A DNA stretch of 64,000 bases, from contig CAWATG010000004.1 in assembly GCA_963785035.1 (NCBI GenBank), positions 496,001 to 560,000 of the forward strand. The letters are read 5' to 3'. This DNA is from CAWATG01 sp963785035 (lineage in GTDB: Bacteria; Actinomycetota; Acidimicrobiia; IMCC26256; CAWATG01). Shown piece after piece: positions 46,263 through 54,341 of this stretch. The notes below the pieces were generated by a model. It searched no databases. It saw only the letters and a list, made by a program, of their open reading frames with translations, and was not told where the DNA came from. Made by a program: the position numbers and the translations under genes. The number at the start of each line of letters is the position of its first letter. The first letter of the stretch is position 1.

Positions 46263-46451
46263 CTATTCTGTATAACTAGCCGATGCTAGGGACGGCACAC
46301 CGCCGTGAATACTCCCCAAACAGTAGGTACCTGAGTAGAGGTCGAAGATTACGGTCGATCCTGCAGGAACGCCGAAGGGCCCCCCGAATACGGCGTTACC
46401 ATCGATGCTGCAGTCGACGGCGTCGAATCCCTTACTACGAATATTCCCCAT
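46263..46451 (-). pseudogene. truncated copy of the small exported protein gene
   Basis: These 62 codons align with the C-terminal half of the gene at 47484-47884: GNIRSKGFDAVDCSIDG against GNIRADNLVHAVDCSLNG, then VPAGSTVIFDLYSGTYCLGS against VPAGSWVVFSLCQGAYWAG. The signal peptide and N-terminal half are missing. It lies 22 bases upstream of lipoprotein 2, just as the full gene precedes lipoprotein 1, so it is the edge of a tandem duplication. It could be translated from its ATG, but it would not be exported. Confidence 0.7.
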
Positions 46452-46455
46452 ACAG

Positions 46456-46489
46456 TCGTAGTTGATGGAAACCGCCGAACGCGGTCACG
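46456..46489. repeat. 34-bp hairpin repeat, copy B
   Basis: This is 33/34 identical to 45206-45239, with the same ACCGC-CGAAC-GCGGT hairpin at 46471-46485. It follows the stop of lipoprotein 1 by 6 bases. The two copies are about 1250 bases apart and mark the 3' ends of the two duplicated units. They are much better conserved than the coding sequence between them. Confidence 0.72.
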
Positions 46490-46494
46490 AGCCA

Positions 46495-47475
46495 TCACTT
46501 TGTGGCGTTCATCGCATCTTTGAGAGACGTCTTGATCGCATTCACCACAACGGCGACCTCGGGGTTATCCTCGAGAAGCTGATTTTCGAGGTCGCGTCTC
46601 GTTGCTCGCGTGACCCCCTGCAGGTGTTTGACATAGCAGTCGTAGTCCGCGATGGCCAGTTCGCGCTCGGCCTTCTGGAACTGCCCGAGGACTTCCGGGT
46701 CTTTCAGTTCCGTCTCGAATTTCGCATTGTATTGCTTGTGGACCGAACTCTTTGCGTCGGCTCTGGTCCGGAATTCATAGCCTTTCCTTGCCAGACAGGC
46801 TGACCATTTCGCCTGGGCAGCGAGTACTCGAACATCGGCGGCGACCCTCGGCTCAATATCATTCACCAACCGCTGAAATTCATCATTCACCTGTGGAATC
46901 CTGCCGAAAACCCGTTGATAGGCCCGATTCTCACAGTTATCCTCCTGCGGAGGTTCTGTTCCACCTAGCGTCAGCCCCTTCAGAGCGAGCCAATATTCCG
47001 CAAACTCGCTGCGGTTCGTCGAAAGGAGCTTGTCGATATATTCGCCCTGTCGACTTGGCTTAGATTCGGATCCGTTTTGTGTCCCAGTTCCAGAGTCGGC
47101 GGGCCCTCGCGACACGCCATATCCGAACGCGAGTACAAACTTGCGATCCGGCTGGTCACGCTCCTGGGTATTCAGCCCTGCAGGTAACGTGCTTGGTGGT
47201 GTTGGATAGTACTTATAGCCGAGCTTCTCCATACAGTTCCGAATCAGAACTCCGACCTGCCTCTGCAAGTTCGGGTCGAAATTCGATGCGATGGTCAAGT
47301 AGGCGAGTGACGGTGCATCAGCCGCTGGCGGTCGCGCAGGAACACGCGATGGAGCACTCGTCGAGGCATTATTCGAACATCCAGCCATGAAAAGGATGAC
47401 GACGAATCCGGCCGCCACCATCCGGAGCAATCCTCGAAATGAGGACACGATCGACCCGTCGTCATCCAGATTCAT
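46495..47475 (-). CDS. lipoprotein of unknown function (copy 1 of a tandem pair)
   Basis: This 326-residue protein has a signal sequence ending in MAGC (lipobox, about residue 33), an Ala/Pro-rich linker and a charged helical body. It is paralogous to lipoprotein 2 (45242-46240), with the same cysteine-containing blocks NCMEKLGYKYYPTPP, SACLARKGYEF and DCYVKHLQGVTR. The start lies 8 bases after the stop of the small exported protein gene, so the two are probably co-translated. Domain unknown. Confidence 0.8.
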   Translation of the reverse strand: MNLDDDGSIVSSFRGLLRMVAAGFVVILFMAGCSNNASTSAPSRVPARPPAADAPSLAYLTIASNFDPNLQRQVGVLIRNCMEKLGYKYYPTPPSTLPAGLNTQERDQPDRKFVLAFGYGVSRGPADSGTGTQNGSESKPSRQGEYIDKLLSTNRSEFAEYWLALKGLTLGGTEPPQEDNCENRAYQRVFGRIPQVNDEFQRLVNDIEPRVAADVRVLAAQAKWSACLARKGYEFRTRADAKSSVHKQYNAKFETELKDPEVLGQFQKAERELAIADYDCYVKHLQGVTRATRRDLENQLLEDNPEVAVVVNAIKTSLKDAMNATK

Positions 47476-47483
47476 GCCACTAC

Positions 47484-47884
47484 CTATTCTTTAAATGTAT
47501 TTGATCCGAGGCAGCCACCGATTTGGGCCCATACGCCCGCCCAGTAAGCGCCTTGGCACAGGGAGAAGACGACCCATGACCCTGCCGGCACGCTATGCGC
47601 CACATCTTGATATTGGCCATTCAAGCTGCAGTCTACGGCGTGTACGAGATTGTCGGCGCGGATATTCCCTATGCATAGACTGCCGCTGCCAAGGAAAGCG
47701 TCGGCAAGATAGGTGTTGTTGTTAGCCATACCGCCTGTTCCGGCCCAGACATGATTCGCACCTGAATAGATATACGCTTGGTTGGCTGCGGATGCTGGGA
47801 GTGCCATTCGGAGATGGCGATGGTGCTGGCGAGCAGGAATACGGTTGCTTTTCGGCGGGACGTTCGCTTTCTTAATCCGAACAT
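47484..47884 (-). CDS. small exported protein with four cysteines (frameshifted by a missing base)
   Basis: From the ATG at 47884, with a GGAG site, a twin-basic signal peptide is read (MFGLRKRTSRRKATVFLLAS). The frame is then lost. Restoring one missing base near 47809 continues GMALPASAANQ, a good signal peptidase site, and a mature domain of about 100 residues rich in Gly, Ala, Ser and aromatic residues, with cysteines in LCIGN, DCSLNG, LCQGAYW and GCLGSN. It ends with SNTFKE. I recognise no family. Its place directly after a MacAB-like exporter and before a lipoprotein suggests a secreted substrate or envelope factor. Confidence 0.68.
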
Positions 47885-47990
47885 GGTGTTCTCCTCGAGG
47901 TTGTCGTGGCGGGTTCCCCTCGACCCGCAATTGGGAGATGCCCGGCGGTGTGGCGTTTGTGACAGGCGCCGTAAAGTGTTTGCCAACTGT

Positions 47991-49231
47991 TCATCGTCGG
48001 AGTGCTTCGACGGGTTCGATGCGTGTGGCGCGCCAGGATGGGTAGAGGCCGGCGATGAGGCCTGCGATGCTTCCGAGCGCGGGGGCGAGGAGTGGGAGTG
48101 TCGGGTCGAGGACGGGGGTCCATTCTTTGGCCGCGGCGACTGCTGCGACGATGACGATCCCGATGCTCGCGCCGAGCATTCCGCCGGTTGTTCCGATCGC
48201 GATGGTTTCGGCGAGGAAATGTGCGGCGATGTGACGTGGCCGTGCGCCGAGAGCACGGCGGAGTCCTATTTCGGGGATGCGTTCGAGCACGCCGACGAGT
48301 GTGACGTTCGCGATGCTTGCCGAGCCGATGAGCAATGAAATGCCGGCGAGCGCAAGGAACAGTGCGTTGACGTCGCCTTCGACCTGGTTCCGGAGCGTGT
48401 CGGGGTCCGGCGGCGCGAGCGCTTGCAGCCTGGTTGGGTCGTCGGGTCGTAGCGCGTAAGGAGCTTGGCGGGCGATCGTCGCAGCAGCGCCCGGCCATGG
48501 TGTCGATCTCGACCTCGGTCTTGCGTGGCTTCCCGCCCGTCAGACCTTCGGCGAAACGGTGTGGAATCACGACAGCGGACAACACCTCGGCGCGGCGCGC
48601 GACGTCATCAACGATTCCGATCACGGCGAAGGCCTGGTCGCCGATGAACACCGCTGGCGCGTTGTCGATCCGGGAGATGCCGAGCTGTTGGGCGGCTGCG
48701 CGCCCGAGGAGCGCGACCGCGTCGCGGCGTTGTTCGTGGCCTCGATCGTAGAGCCTGCCCGTGCCAATGGTTGGCCGTAATGCGCGCACGGCTCCTGGGG
48801 ACGCCGCGAACATGGGAAGTTCTGGTCCGTCTGGTGCGGATGCGGTCGGTCGAGGGTTTCGTCGTGATTGGCAGATCCTCGAACTGCGTGATCGTGCCGG
48901 CGTTGACGACACCGTTCAGTCTGGCCAGAGGTCGGTCGGTGTCGGCTGGAAACGGCGCCGTTGTATCCGTTTCGCGGGCGTCTTGCACCACGACTTCGGT
49001 TGCGCGGATCGCATCGAAACGGTCCGACACCTGATGCGACGCCGTCGCCGACAGTCCGAGTGTCGTCACCAACGCCCCGACACCGAGGACGGTGCCCATT
49101 GCGGTGAGAAGAGCGCGGCCTGGCCGCCGCCAGATCGTCGCGGCCGCTTCCCGGACCAGGTCACCTAACGCCAAGCGCGATCGGCGCTTCAATGGCGTTG
49201 AAGTGTTGTGTCGGCGCCGCGGAAGCCTCAA
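47991..49231 (-). CDS. MacB/FtsX-type ABC permease (two frameshifts)
   Basis: The protein starts RLPRRRHNTSTPLKRRSRLALGD, then a first membrane helix (GRALLTAMGTVLGVGALVTTLGLSA), a large extracytoplasmic domain, and three C-terminal helices ending with the FtsX consensus GLYPSWRATRIEPVEALR. Two surplus bases must be skipped, near 48847 (ITTKPST to TASAPDGPELP) and near 48489 (DTMAG to AAATIARQAPYALRP). Reconstructed length is about 412 residues. The ATG at 49231 overlaps the ATPase stop. This family drives mechanotransmission rather than classical transport. Confidence 0.87.
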
Positions 49232-49934
49232 TGCTCCCCCGCCGTCTCATCGGCTATGCGCTCGGATACGACACCGTCGAGCACGTCGATCACGCGTTCA
49301 GCGCGCGCCGCAACGAGTGGGTCGTGTGAAACGATCACGAGCGTGAGCCCACCGCGTTGGAGTTCGCCAAGCAGGTCCAGGACCGAGCTTGCCGTCGCGG
49401 AATCCAGGTTCCCCGTCGGCTCATCACAGAGCAGGACCTGTGGCTCAACCGCCAGGGCCCTCGCTATGGCGACGCGTTGGCGTTCACCGCCCGACAGCGT
49501 TGGTGGCTCGACGGCCGATCGGTGCTCCAGACCGACGCGAGCAAGGGCACGCTCCGCGCGGGTCGCGCCGCTCGTGCCGTGTGACATTCGCGTAGAGCAT
49601 CCCGAGCTCGACATTTTCGCATACGGTACGCGCAGACAGCAGATAGAACGCCTGAAACACGAACCCGAAAAATCCGGCGCGTAATGCCGTGCGGTCCACC
49701 TCGTTGAGGTCGGCCGTGTCGATCCCGTCGACGAAATACCGGCCCGTTGTCGGTTGGTCCAACAAGCCGATGATGTTGAGCAACGTCGACTTTCCCGATC
49801 CCGATCGCCCCATCACCGCGACATACTCACCGGCACCGATGTCGCAACGACGACGGCCGTAACGCCTCAATCGGAATCTCTCCGGGATAGGTGCGGCCGA
49901 CCGCCAGACAGTCGAGAAGGGCATCATCGGTCAC
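49228..49934 (-). CDS. MacB/LolD-type ABC ATPase (two frameshifts)
   Basis: From a GTG at 49934 overlapping the adaptor stop, the protein begins VTDDALLDCLAVGRTYPGEIP. Skipping one base near 49844 joins ALRPSSL to DIGAGEYVAVMGRSGSGKST (Walker A). Skipping another near 49567 joins ANVTRHER to ATRAERALARVGLEHR. The signature LSGGERQRVAIARALA and Walker B VLLCDEPTGNLDS follow. Reconstructed length is about 234 residues. It is the usual partner of the permease downstream, by an ATGA overlap. Confidence 0.9.
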
Positions 49935-51730
49935 GGTCCAAGACCCCCGCCCGTCAGGCCGGGCACGCCGATCACGACCTTGTCGCCATGGTCGAGGGCC
50001 GAACCCGCCAACGCGGTCACCTCGATGTATCCACTGGCCGACAGGCCTGTCTTGACCTTTACGTCGATCTGTCGGCCACGACGGCCCACCTTCGTGACCC
50101 GCGAGTTCCCGCCGGTATCAGCTGAGACCGCCGATGCGGGAACGACCAGGACAGGCTTACCCGTCGACGACACGCTCGCGGTGATACGAAGGTTCGCTCC
50201 TTGCGCAGATGCCGGCAACGGTTCGGCCGTTGCAATGACAACCGAGTAGGCAGGCACGCCCGCGGAACCCGCGTCGGGGCGCGTCGCCACCGATGCAACC
50301 TTTCCGGCGAGCTTGTTGTTTCCGGCAGGGTCGTCGATCTCGACGGTGGCTCCAACCGGGAGCAACGATCGATCCTCAGCCTCAAGCGAAGCATGAACCT
50401 CGAGACGTCCGGTACTGAGGGTCAAGACACCCGCCGCCGCATCCGCGCCGCCGCCGGATCCGATGCCAGGCGGGGCGCCCGAAGGAACGCCCGCACCACC
50501 GGCGTTGCCGCCCGATCCAGGTGAACCACCCGCGCCACCTGCACCAGCCGTACCGGCAACGGTCGAGCCCATCTCCGCGCTCGAAGCAGTGACGGTGGCG
50601 GGAAGCGATGCGACGATCACGATCTCACCACGAGGCACCATCACACCGGTCCGCTCGGTGAGTAGGGCAAGCGCCCGCTGTGACGCCTCGTATTGCGCGG
50701 TCGCTTGCGCTACCGCCGACTCTGCAGCGGTCGTATCGGCAGGCTCGGCGAGCTTGAGATACTGAACCGCAGCGATGCTGAGCGCTTCCTGCGCCCCGAC
50801 AACCAGTCCCGCTTGTTCGGATGCTGTCGATTGCTCCGCATCCTTCGCTGCGGTCACAGCGGCCTTGGCAGTCGCGATCTGGGTCGGCGTTGCTGCCGGA
50901 TCGGCTTCGAGCTTCTGCAACGCTGCTTCAGCCGCGGTCAGGGCCGCAGCTGCGTTTGCATTCGCGGTGTCCGCCTTGTCCTGTGTGGCCGTCAGCGCGC
51001 GCTGCGCTTGATCAACGGCGACCTTCGCACCCAGCGCGGCTGCTTCATCGACCCTACCCGCCTTGCTCAGTGCCTTCGACGCTTCATCCATGGCGCGTTT
51101 CGCTGAAGCGGCATCGTCACGCGCTGCCGCAAGCTTCGTCGGGTCGTCCTTGGAAGTCGGAATCGGTTCGTAACCCGCAGCGTGATACAAATCGGCAACG
51201 GCACGTTGCGTCGCCGAACCGAACCTGCCACGTGCGTCGCCTCCGCGATAGCGTTTGAGTCTCGAGAGCGCGGCCTGAAGCTCTTCGACGTCGTCACCCA
51301 AGGTGTCCGGCACGATGTCGCGATAGAGCGGGAGCATGCCCGACAGGGCAAAGACCGGCCTTCCCGAAACCCCGAGTACCACCTCACCTTCGGCGACCGT
51401 GGCGCCGACGGCTTTGGGTGCGCTCGTTACCACCGAGATGCCCCCGACAGCATCAGGAGACGGAAGCGGGGCGGGTACGCCGACAGAAGCGGCCGGCAGT
51501 ACCGTCCCGCGGAAGATCAGATCCCGACTCAGCACTCTTCGACTCACCGGCGCGGTCAGCACCGACGGCTCGGGCGCTTTTGCATCGGCTGCGATCTGAT
51601 TCGGCGACTTGATCGTTCGCCCCGCAACAAACGCACCGACCGGTGCGCCAACGACCAGCAACACAGCCAACGCCACCTTGATGCCACGACGGCGCGGCTT
51701 CGGCGCGTCAGTGCTGCGGAAGATCCTCAC
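49931..51730 (-). CDS. MacA/HlyD-like membrane fusion protein with peptidoglycan-binding domain
   Basis: This 599-residue protein has an N-terminal membrane anchor (VALAVLLVVGAPVGAFVAG), split lipoyl/beta-barrel parts (SVLTAPVSRRVLSRDLIFRGTV; LEVHASLEAEDRSLLPVG), a PG-binding_1 module (LPLYRDIVPDTLGDDVEEL, about 130-180), a long Ala-rich coiled coil (about 185-345) and a Gly/Ala/Pro-rich linker (about 380-425). It is a periplasmic adaptor for the MacB-like pair. The PG-binding module suggests anchoring in the thick wall of a Gram-positive type cell. It starts 1 base after the sigma-like gene stop and overlaps the ATPase start (GTGA). Confidence 0.88.
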   Translation of the reverse strand: MRIFRSTDAPKPRRRGIKVALAVLLVVGAPVGAFVAGRTIKSPNQIAADAKAPEPSVLTAPVSRRVLSRDLIFRGTVLPAASVGVPAPLPSPDAVGGISVVTSAPKAVGATVAEGEVVLGVSGRPVFALSGMLPLYRDIVPDTLGDDVEELQAALSRLKRYRGGDARGRFGSATQRAVADLYHAAGYEPIPTSKDDPTKLAAARDDAASAKRAMDEASKALSKAGRVDEAAALGAKVAVDQAQRALTATQDKADTANANAAAALTAAEAALQKLEADPAATPTQIATAKAAVTAAKDAEQSTASEQAGLVVGAQEALSIAAVQYLKLAEPADTTAAESAVAQATAQYEASQRALALLTERTGVMVPRGEIVIVASLPATVTASSAEMGSTVAGTAGAGGAGGSPGSGGNAGGAGVPSGAPPGIGSGGGADAAAGVLTLSTGRLEVHASLEAEDRSLLPVGATVEIDDPAGNNKLAGKVASVATRPDAGSAGVPAYSVVIATAEPLPASAQGANLRITASVSSTGKPVLVVPASAVSADTGGNSRVTKVGRRGRQIDVKVKTGLSASGYIEVTALAGSALDHGDKVVIGVPGLTGGGLGP

Positions 51731-51731
51731 G

Positions 51732-52232
51732 TCATTCGACCCCTTGTCGCTTTTCGTGGCCGACGCCTGGTATGTCGTCCTGAAACAGCAGCGCTTGCAG
51801 GCGGCTCCACGCTCTCGAAATTCGCCGGCGCGCCGCCGGCTCGGCGATGTTCAGGATGGTCGCCACTTCGGTAGGTGTCGCTCCATATGCGAGCAATTGG
51901 AGGATTCGCCGGTCCGGGACAGCGAGGAGGTCAAGGGCCGGAAACGAATGCTCGGCGTCGGACTCTATTACGGGATCGGTGGGTGGGGGTGGCACAAACG
52001 CGAAAGCGAGCGCGGCCTCGACGCGATTGAGAAGGCGTACATGCCTTAACCAAGTGCGATTCACCTTCAGCACACACAAGCCGGTGATTCCTCGTAACCA
52101 AGCGGCCGCGCCCGATGAGCAAGGTGGATCCACGAGCTGATCCACACGCCGCCATGCGACGATAAAAACATCTGCGACAACTTCGTCAAGCAGCGACGGG
52201 TGGTGCACGGCGCGCGCGGCGACGCGGATCAC
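51732..52232 (-). CDS. ECF-like sigma factor (start uncertain)
   Basis: This 166-residue protein begins at a GTG with VIRVAARAVHHPSLLDEVVADVFIVAWRR, a match to sigma region 2 (helix pattern, ..DVVQDVFIxxWR type), followed by a linker and region 4: DRRILQLLAYGATPTEVATILNIAEPAARRRISRAWSRL (helix-turn-helix). The first helix of region 2 seems to be missing; a GARADFAFETL piece lies upstream in another frame, so frameshifts may hide the true start. It leads the MacAB-like operon, so it probably controls it. No anti-sigma gene is next to it. Confidence 0.72.
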   Translation of the reverse strand: MIRVAARAVHHPSLLDEVVADVFIVAWRRVDQLVDPPCSSGAAAWLRGITGLCVLKVNRTWLRHVRLLNRVEAALAFAFVPPPPTDPVIESDAEHSFPALDLLAVPDRRILQLLAYGATPTEVATILNIAEPAARRRISRAWSRLQALLFQDDIPGVGHEKRQGVE

Positions 52233-52543
52233 ACCCCGCGATGGACACGTCAGAGCGTCTCGAACGCGAAATCAGCGCGGGCGCCGGACACGGCAACTGT
52301 GGCACAACGGCAGCGATGCCCATCCTGTGGCATGCCTGAGCACGACTCGTGAGTTGCCGCGCCGTGCGAACTCCCTTGCAGCATAGGCGCCACCCCATGT
52401 GGAAACGCGTTCTGCAAACGCGACCCGGCGTAAGAGTTCGGTAAACACGCGAACCTTATCCGGGAGTCGCGCAAATGTGAGGGACCGCTGGACGACGCTC
52501 ACAACGCCGGTGACGCACTTCCCAGCGTCGAGCTGTCGCGCCG
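52233..52543. other. 311-bp stretch without a confident gene
   Basis: This is the only gap above 300 bases. On the minus strand it contains a short family-like piece (ARADFAFETL, about 52250-52280) that may be the true N-terminal part of the sigma-like protein if two surplus bases are skipped. Other open frames here (for example 52272-52502) look like shadows: Arg-rich, no family pattern. It must also hold the promoter for the sigma operon and the end of the drug-type ABC permease. No hairpin with a T-run, repeat or RNA was recognised. Confidence 0.5.
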
Positions 52544-53290
52544 CTATTCCTCCCAGCGGAACCAGCGCGACGCAGCGATCGGCATCGCGATTGCCCAGGC
52601 CAGGAGCACGAGAGATGGTCCGAGCGGGAAACCATGGTGGGACCGCGACAGCGTCCGAACCGTCTCGGTGAGCGCACCCGAGGGAAGGGCACGCGCCATG
52701 TCGTTCACCGCACTGGGCAGTCGGTCGAGCGAATAGAACACGCCTCCGAAGCCGAGCAGCACCAGGAAAAGGCCATTGGACAATGCGAGGTTCGCCTCGG
52801 CGCGAAGCGTCCCGGCCATCAGCATGCCGATACCTGCAAAGGCAATCGTTCCCACCATCAGTGCAAGGACGACGGGGATGAGTCGTGCCGAAACCGACCA
52901 GCCGAGGGCGAGTCCGGTCCCGACGATCATGACGATCTGCACAATTTCGATCACAAGGACGTTGAGGGTTTTTGCAACGAGAAGACCCGAACGTGTCAGC
53001 GGTGTGGAGCCGAGGCGCTTCAGGACCGCATAGCGGCGTTCGTAGCCTGTTGCGATGCCAAGGCTCACCATGGCCGTAGAGATCACGGCTAACGCGAGCA
53101 CACCAGGAACGAGGAAGTCGACTGCTTCGGGGTAGCCGCGAGCACGAAGGTCGCTCGCTACGCCGTCAGCTTTGGAGAAGAAGATCAGCACACCGAGGGG
53201 GATCGCGAACGTCACGAGGAGGCTCTCGCCTCGACGAAGCGTAAGGATCAGCTCGGCTCGGGTCTGGGCGAGTACGGCGCGCAGGCTCAC
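52544..53290 (-). CDS. ABC-2 type exporter permease
   Basis: This 248-residue integral membrane protein has six hydrophobic segments and the ABC-2 pattern: FLVPGVLALAVISTAMVSLGIATGYERRYAVLKRLGSTPLTR, with ERRYAVLKRLGSTP before helix 3 (given here as the key part), then a last helix pair with GGVFYSLDRLPSAVNDMARALPS. It partners the ATPase encoded just upstream, sharing a GTGA overlap. The substrate is unknown; the closest functional types are drug or lipid exporters (DrrAB-like). Confidence 0.9.
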   Translation of the reverse strand: MSLRAVLAQTRAELILTLRRGESLLVTFAIPLGVLIFFSKADGVASDLRARGYPEAVDFLVPGVLALAVISTAMVSLGIATGYERRYAVLKRLGSTPLTRSGLLVAKTLNVLVIEIVQIVMIVGTGLALGWSVSARLIPVVLALMVGTIAFAGIGMLMAGTLRAEANLALSNGLFLVLLGFGGVFYSLDRLPSAVNDMARALPSGALTETVRTLSRSHHGFPLGPSLVLLAWAIAMPIAASRWFRWEE

Positions 53291-54258
53291 CGCGTGATCC
53301 CCGCGCTGTCCTTGGAAGTGCTCCCATTCGTGGCGCTGTCATTGGTCAGCTGCAGGAAGACATCCTCAAGCGAACCGCGCCCCGTGCGTAGCTCGAGCAG
53401 CGTCGCGTGCGCGTCGCGGAGCCAGGCCGCGAGGTCCGCAATGAGCGCGGGGGTAGCGTTGCATGCAATGTGATACTCGCCCGGTCGGTGCTCGGCGATT
53501 TTGGCGCCATCGAGCGCGAGAACGGTGGCGAGTGCTGTGGTGTCGAGCCCGGCCTCGGTCGTGAAGCGAACCTCGTTGGTGTCGCCGCTGCGCGTGAGCG
53601 CACTGGGCGTGTCGCACGCGACGAGATGTCCATGATCGATGATCGCCACGCGATCGCAGAGTTGTTCGGCCTCGTCCATCGCGTGGGTGGTGAGCAGTAC
53701 GGTCACACCGTTGTCACGCAGTGTCCGGACCAGTTCCCAGGTGGTGGCCCGTGCATGGGGGTCCATCCCAGCGGTGGGCTCGTCCAGAAAGACCAACTCG
53801 GGACGACCAATCAGGGCTGTGGCAAGCGAGAGCCGCTGCGCTTGGCCACCCGAAAGGCGCCGCACCACGATGTTTCGGACATCGCTGAGACCGACGAGGT
53901 TCAGGAGCCGTTCCGGGTCATCGGGATTGGGGTAATACGACGCGAAGAGCGACAATGCTTCGAGCGGCTTGAGGCCCGGGTACAGGCCACCGTCCTGGAG
54001 CATGACGCCGATGCGCCCGAGGAGTTCCCGGGCCTGCGTTCGTGGGTCGAGACCCAACACCCGAACGGTACCGGCGTCGGGGACGCGGTATCCCTCGAGG
54101 GTCTCGACGGTCGTGGTCTTGCCTGCGCCGTTCGGACCGAGTAACCCGAAGATTTCGCCGGTCTTGACCTGCAATGACAGGCCATCGACAGCTCTGTGAG
54201 ACCCGTAGGTCTTGACGAGTCCGTCGATCTCTATGGCAAAGGCGCCAGCGCCGTTCAT
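53287..54258 (-). CDS. ABC exporter ATPase, DrrA-like
   Basis: This 323-residue ATPase has Walker A GPNGAGKTTTVETLEGY, the signature RRLSGGQAQRLSLATAL, Walker B LVFLDEPTAGMDP and the switch His in LLTTHAMDEAEQL. A C-terminal extension of about 80 residues after the catalytic domain is typical of DrrA-type subunits. It overlaps the permease downstream. It lies 83 bases after the prenyl synthase stop and in the same direction, so the exporter may be part of an isoprenoid-linked operon. Confidence 0.93.
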   Translation of the reverse strand: MNGAGAFAIEIDGLVKTYGSHRAVDGLSLQVKTGEIFGLLGPNGAGKTTTVETLEGYRVPDAGTVRVLGLDPRTQARELLGRIGVMLQDGGLYPGLKPLEALSLFASYYPNPDDPERLLNLVGLSDVRNIVVRRLSGGQAQRLSLATALIGRPELVFLDEPTAGMDPHARATTWELVRTLRDNGVTVLLTTHAMDEAEQLCDRVAIIDHGHLVACDTPSALTRSGDTNEVRFTTEAGLDTTALATVLALDGAKIAEHRPGEYHIACNATPALIADLAAWLRDAHATLLELRTGRGSLEDVFLQLTNDSATNGSTSKDSAGITR

Positions 54259-54341
54259 CGGCGGCGGAGCCTACCGGAGCTCCCCTGTTGTCGAGGCACT
54301 AGGCGATGCCGCCGACGCACCATACGCCGTTGCGGCGGCGC

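Noticed and set aside
45206..46489. Integron attC-like cassette array
   Set aside because: Tandem genes each ending in a hairpin repeat looked like cassettes, but the repeat lacks the RYYYAAC/GTTRRRY core sites and no integrase is present.
52272..52502. 76-codon minus-strand frame upstream of the sigma-like gene
   Set aside because: Composition is Arg/Ala/Val-rich without a family pattern, no ribosome site and stops before the sigma frame.
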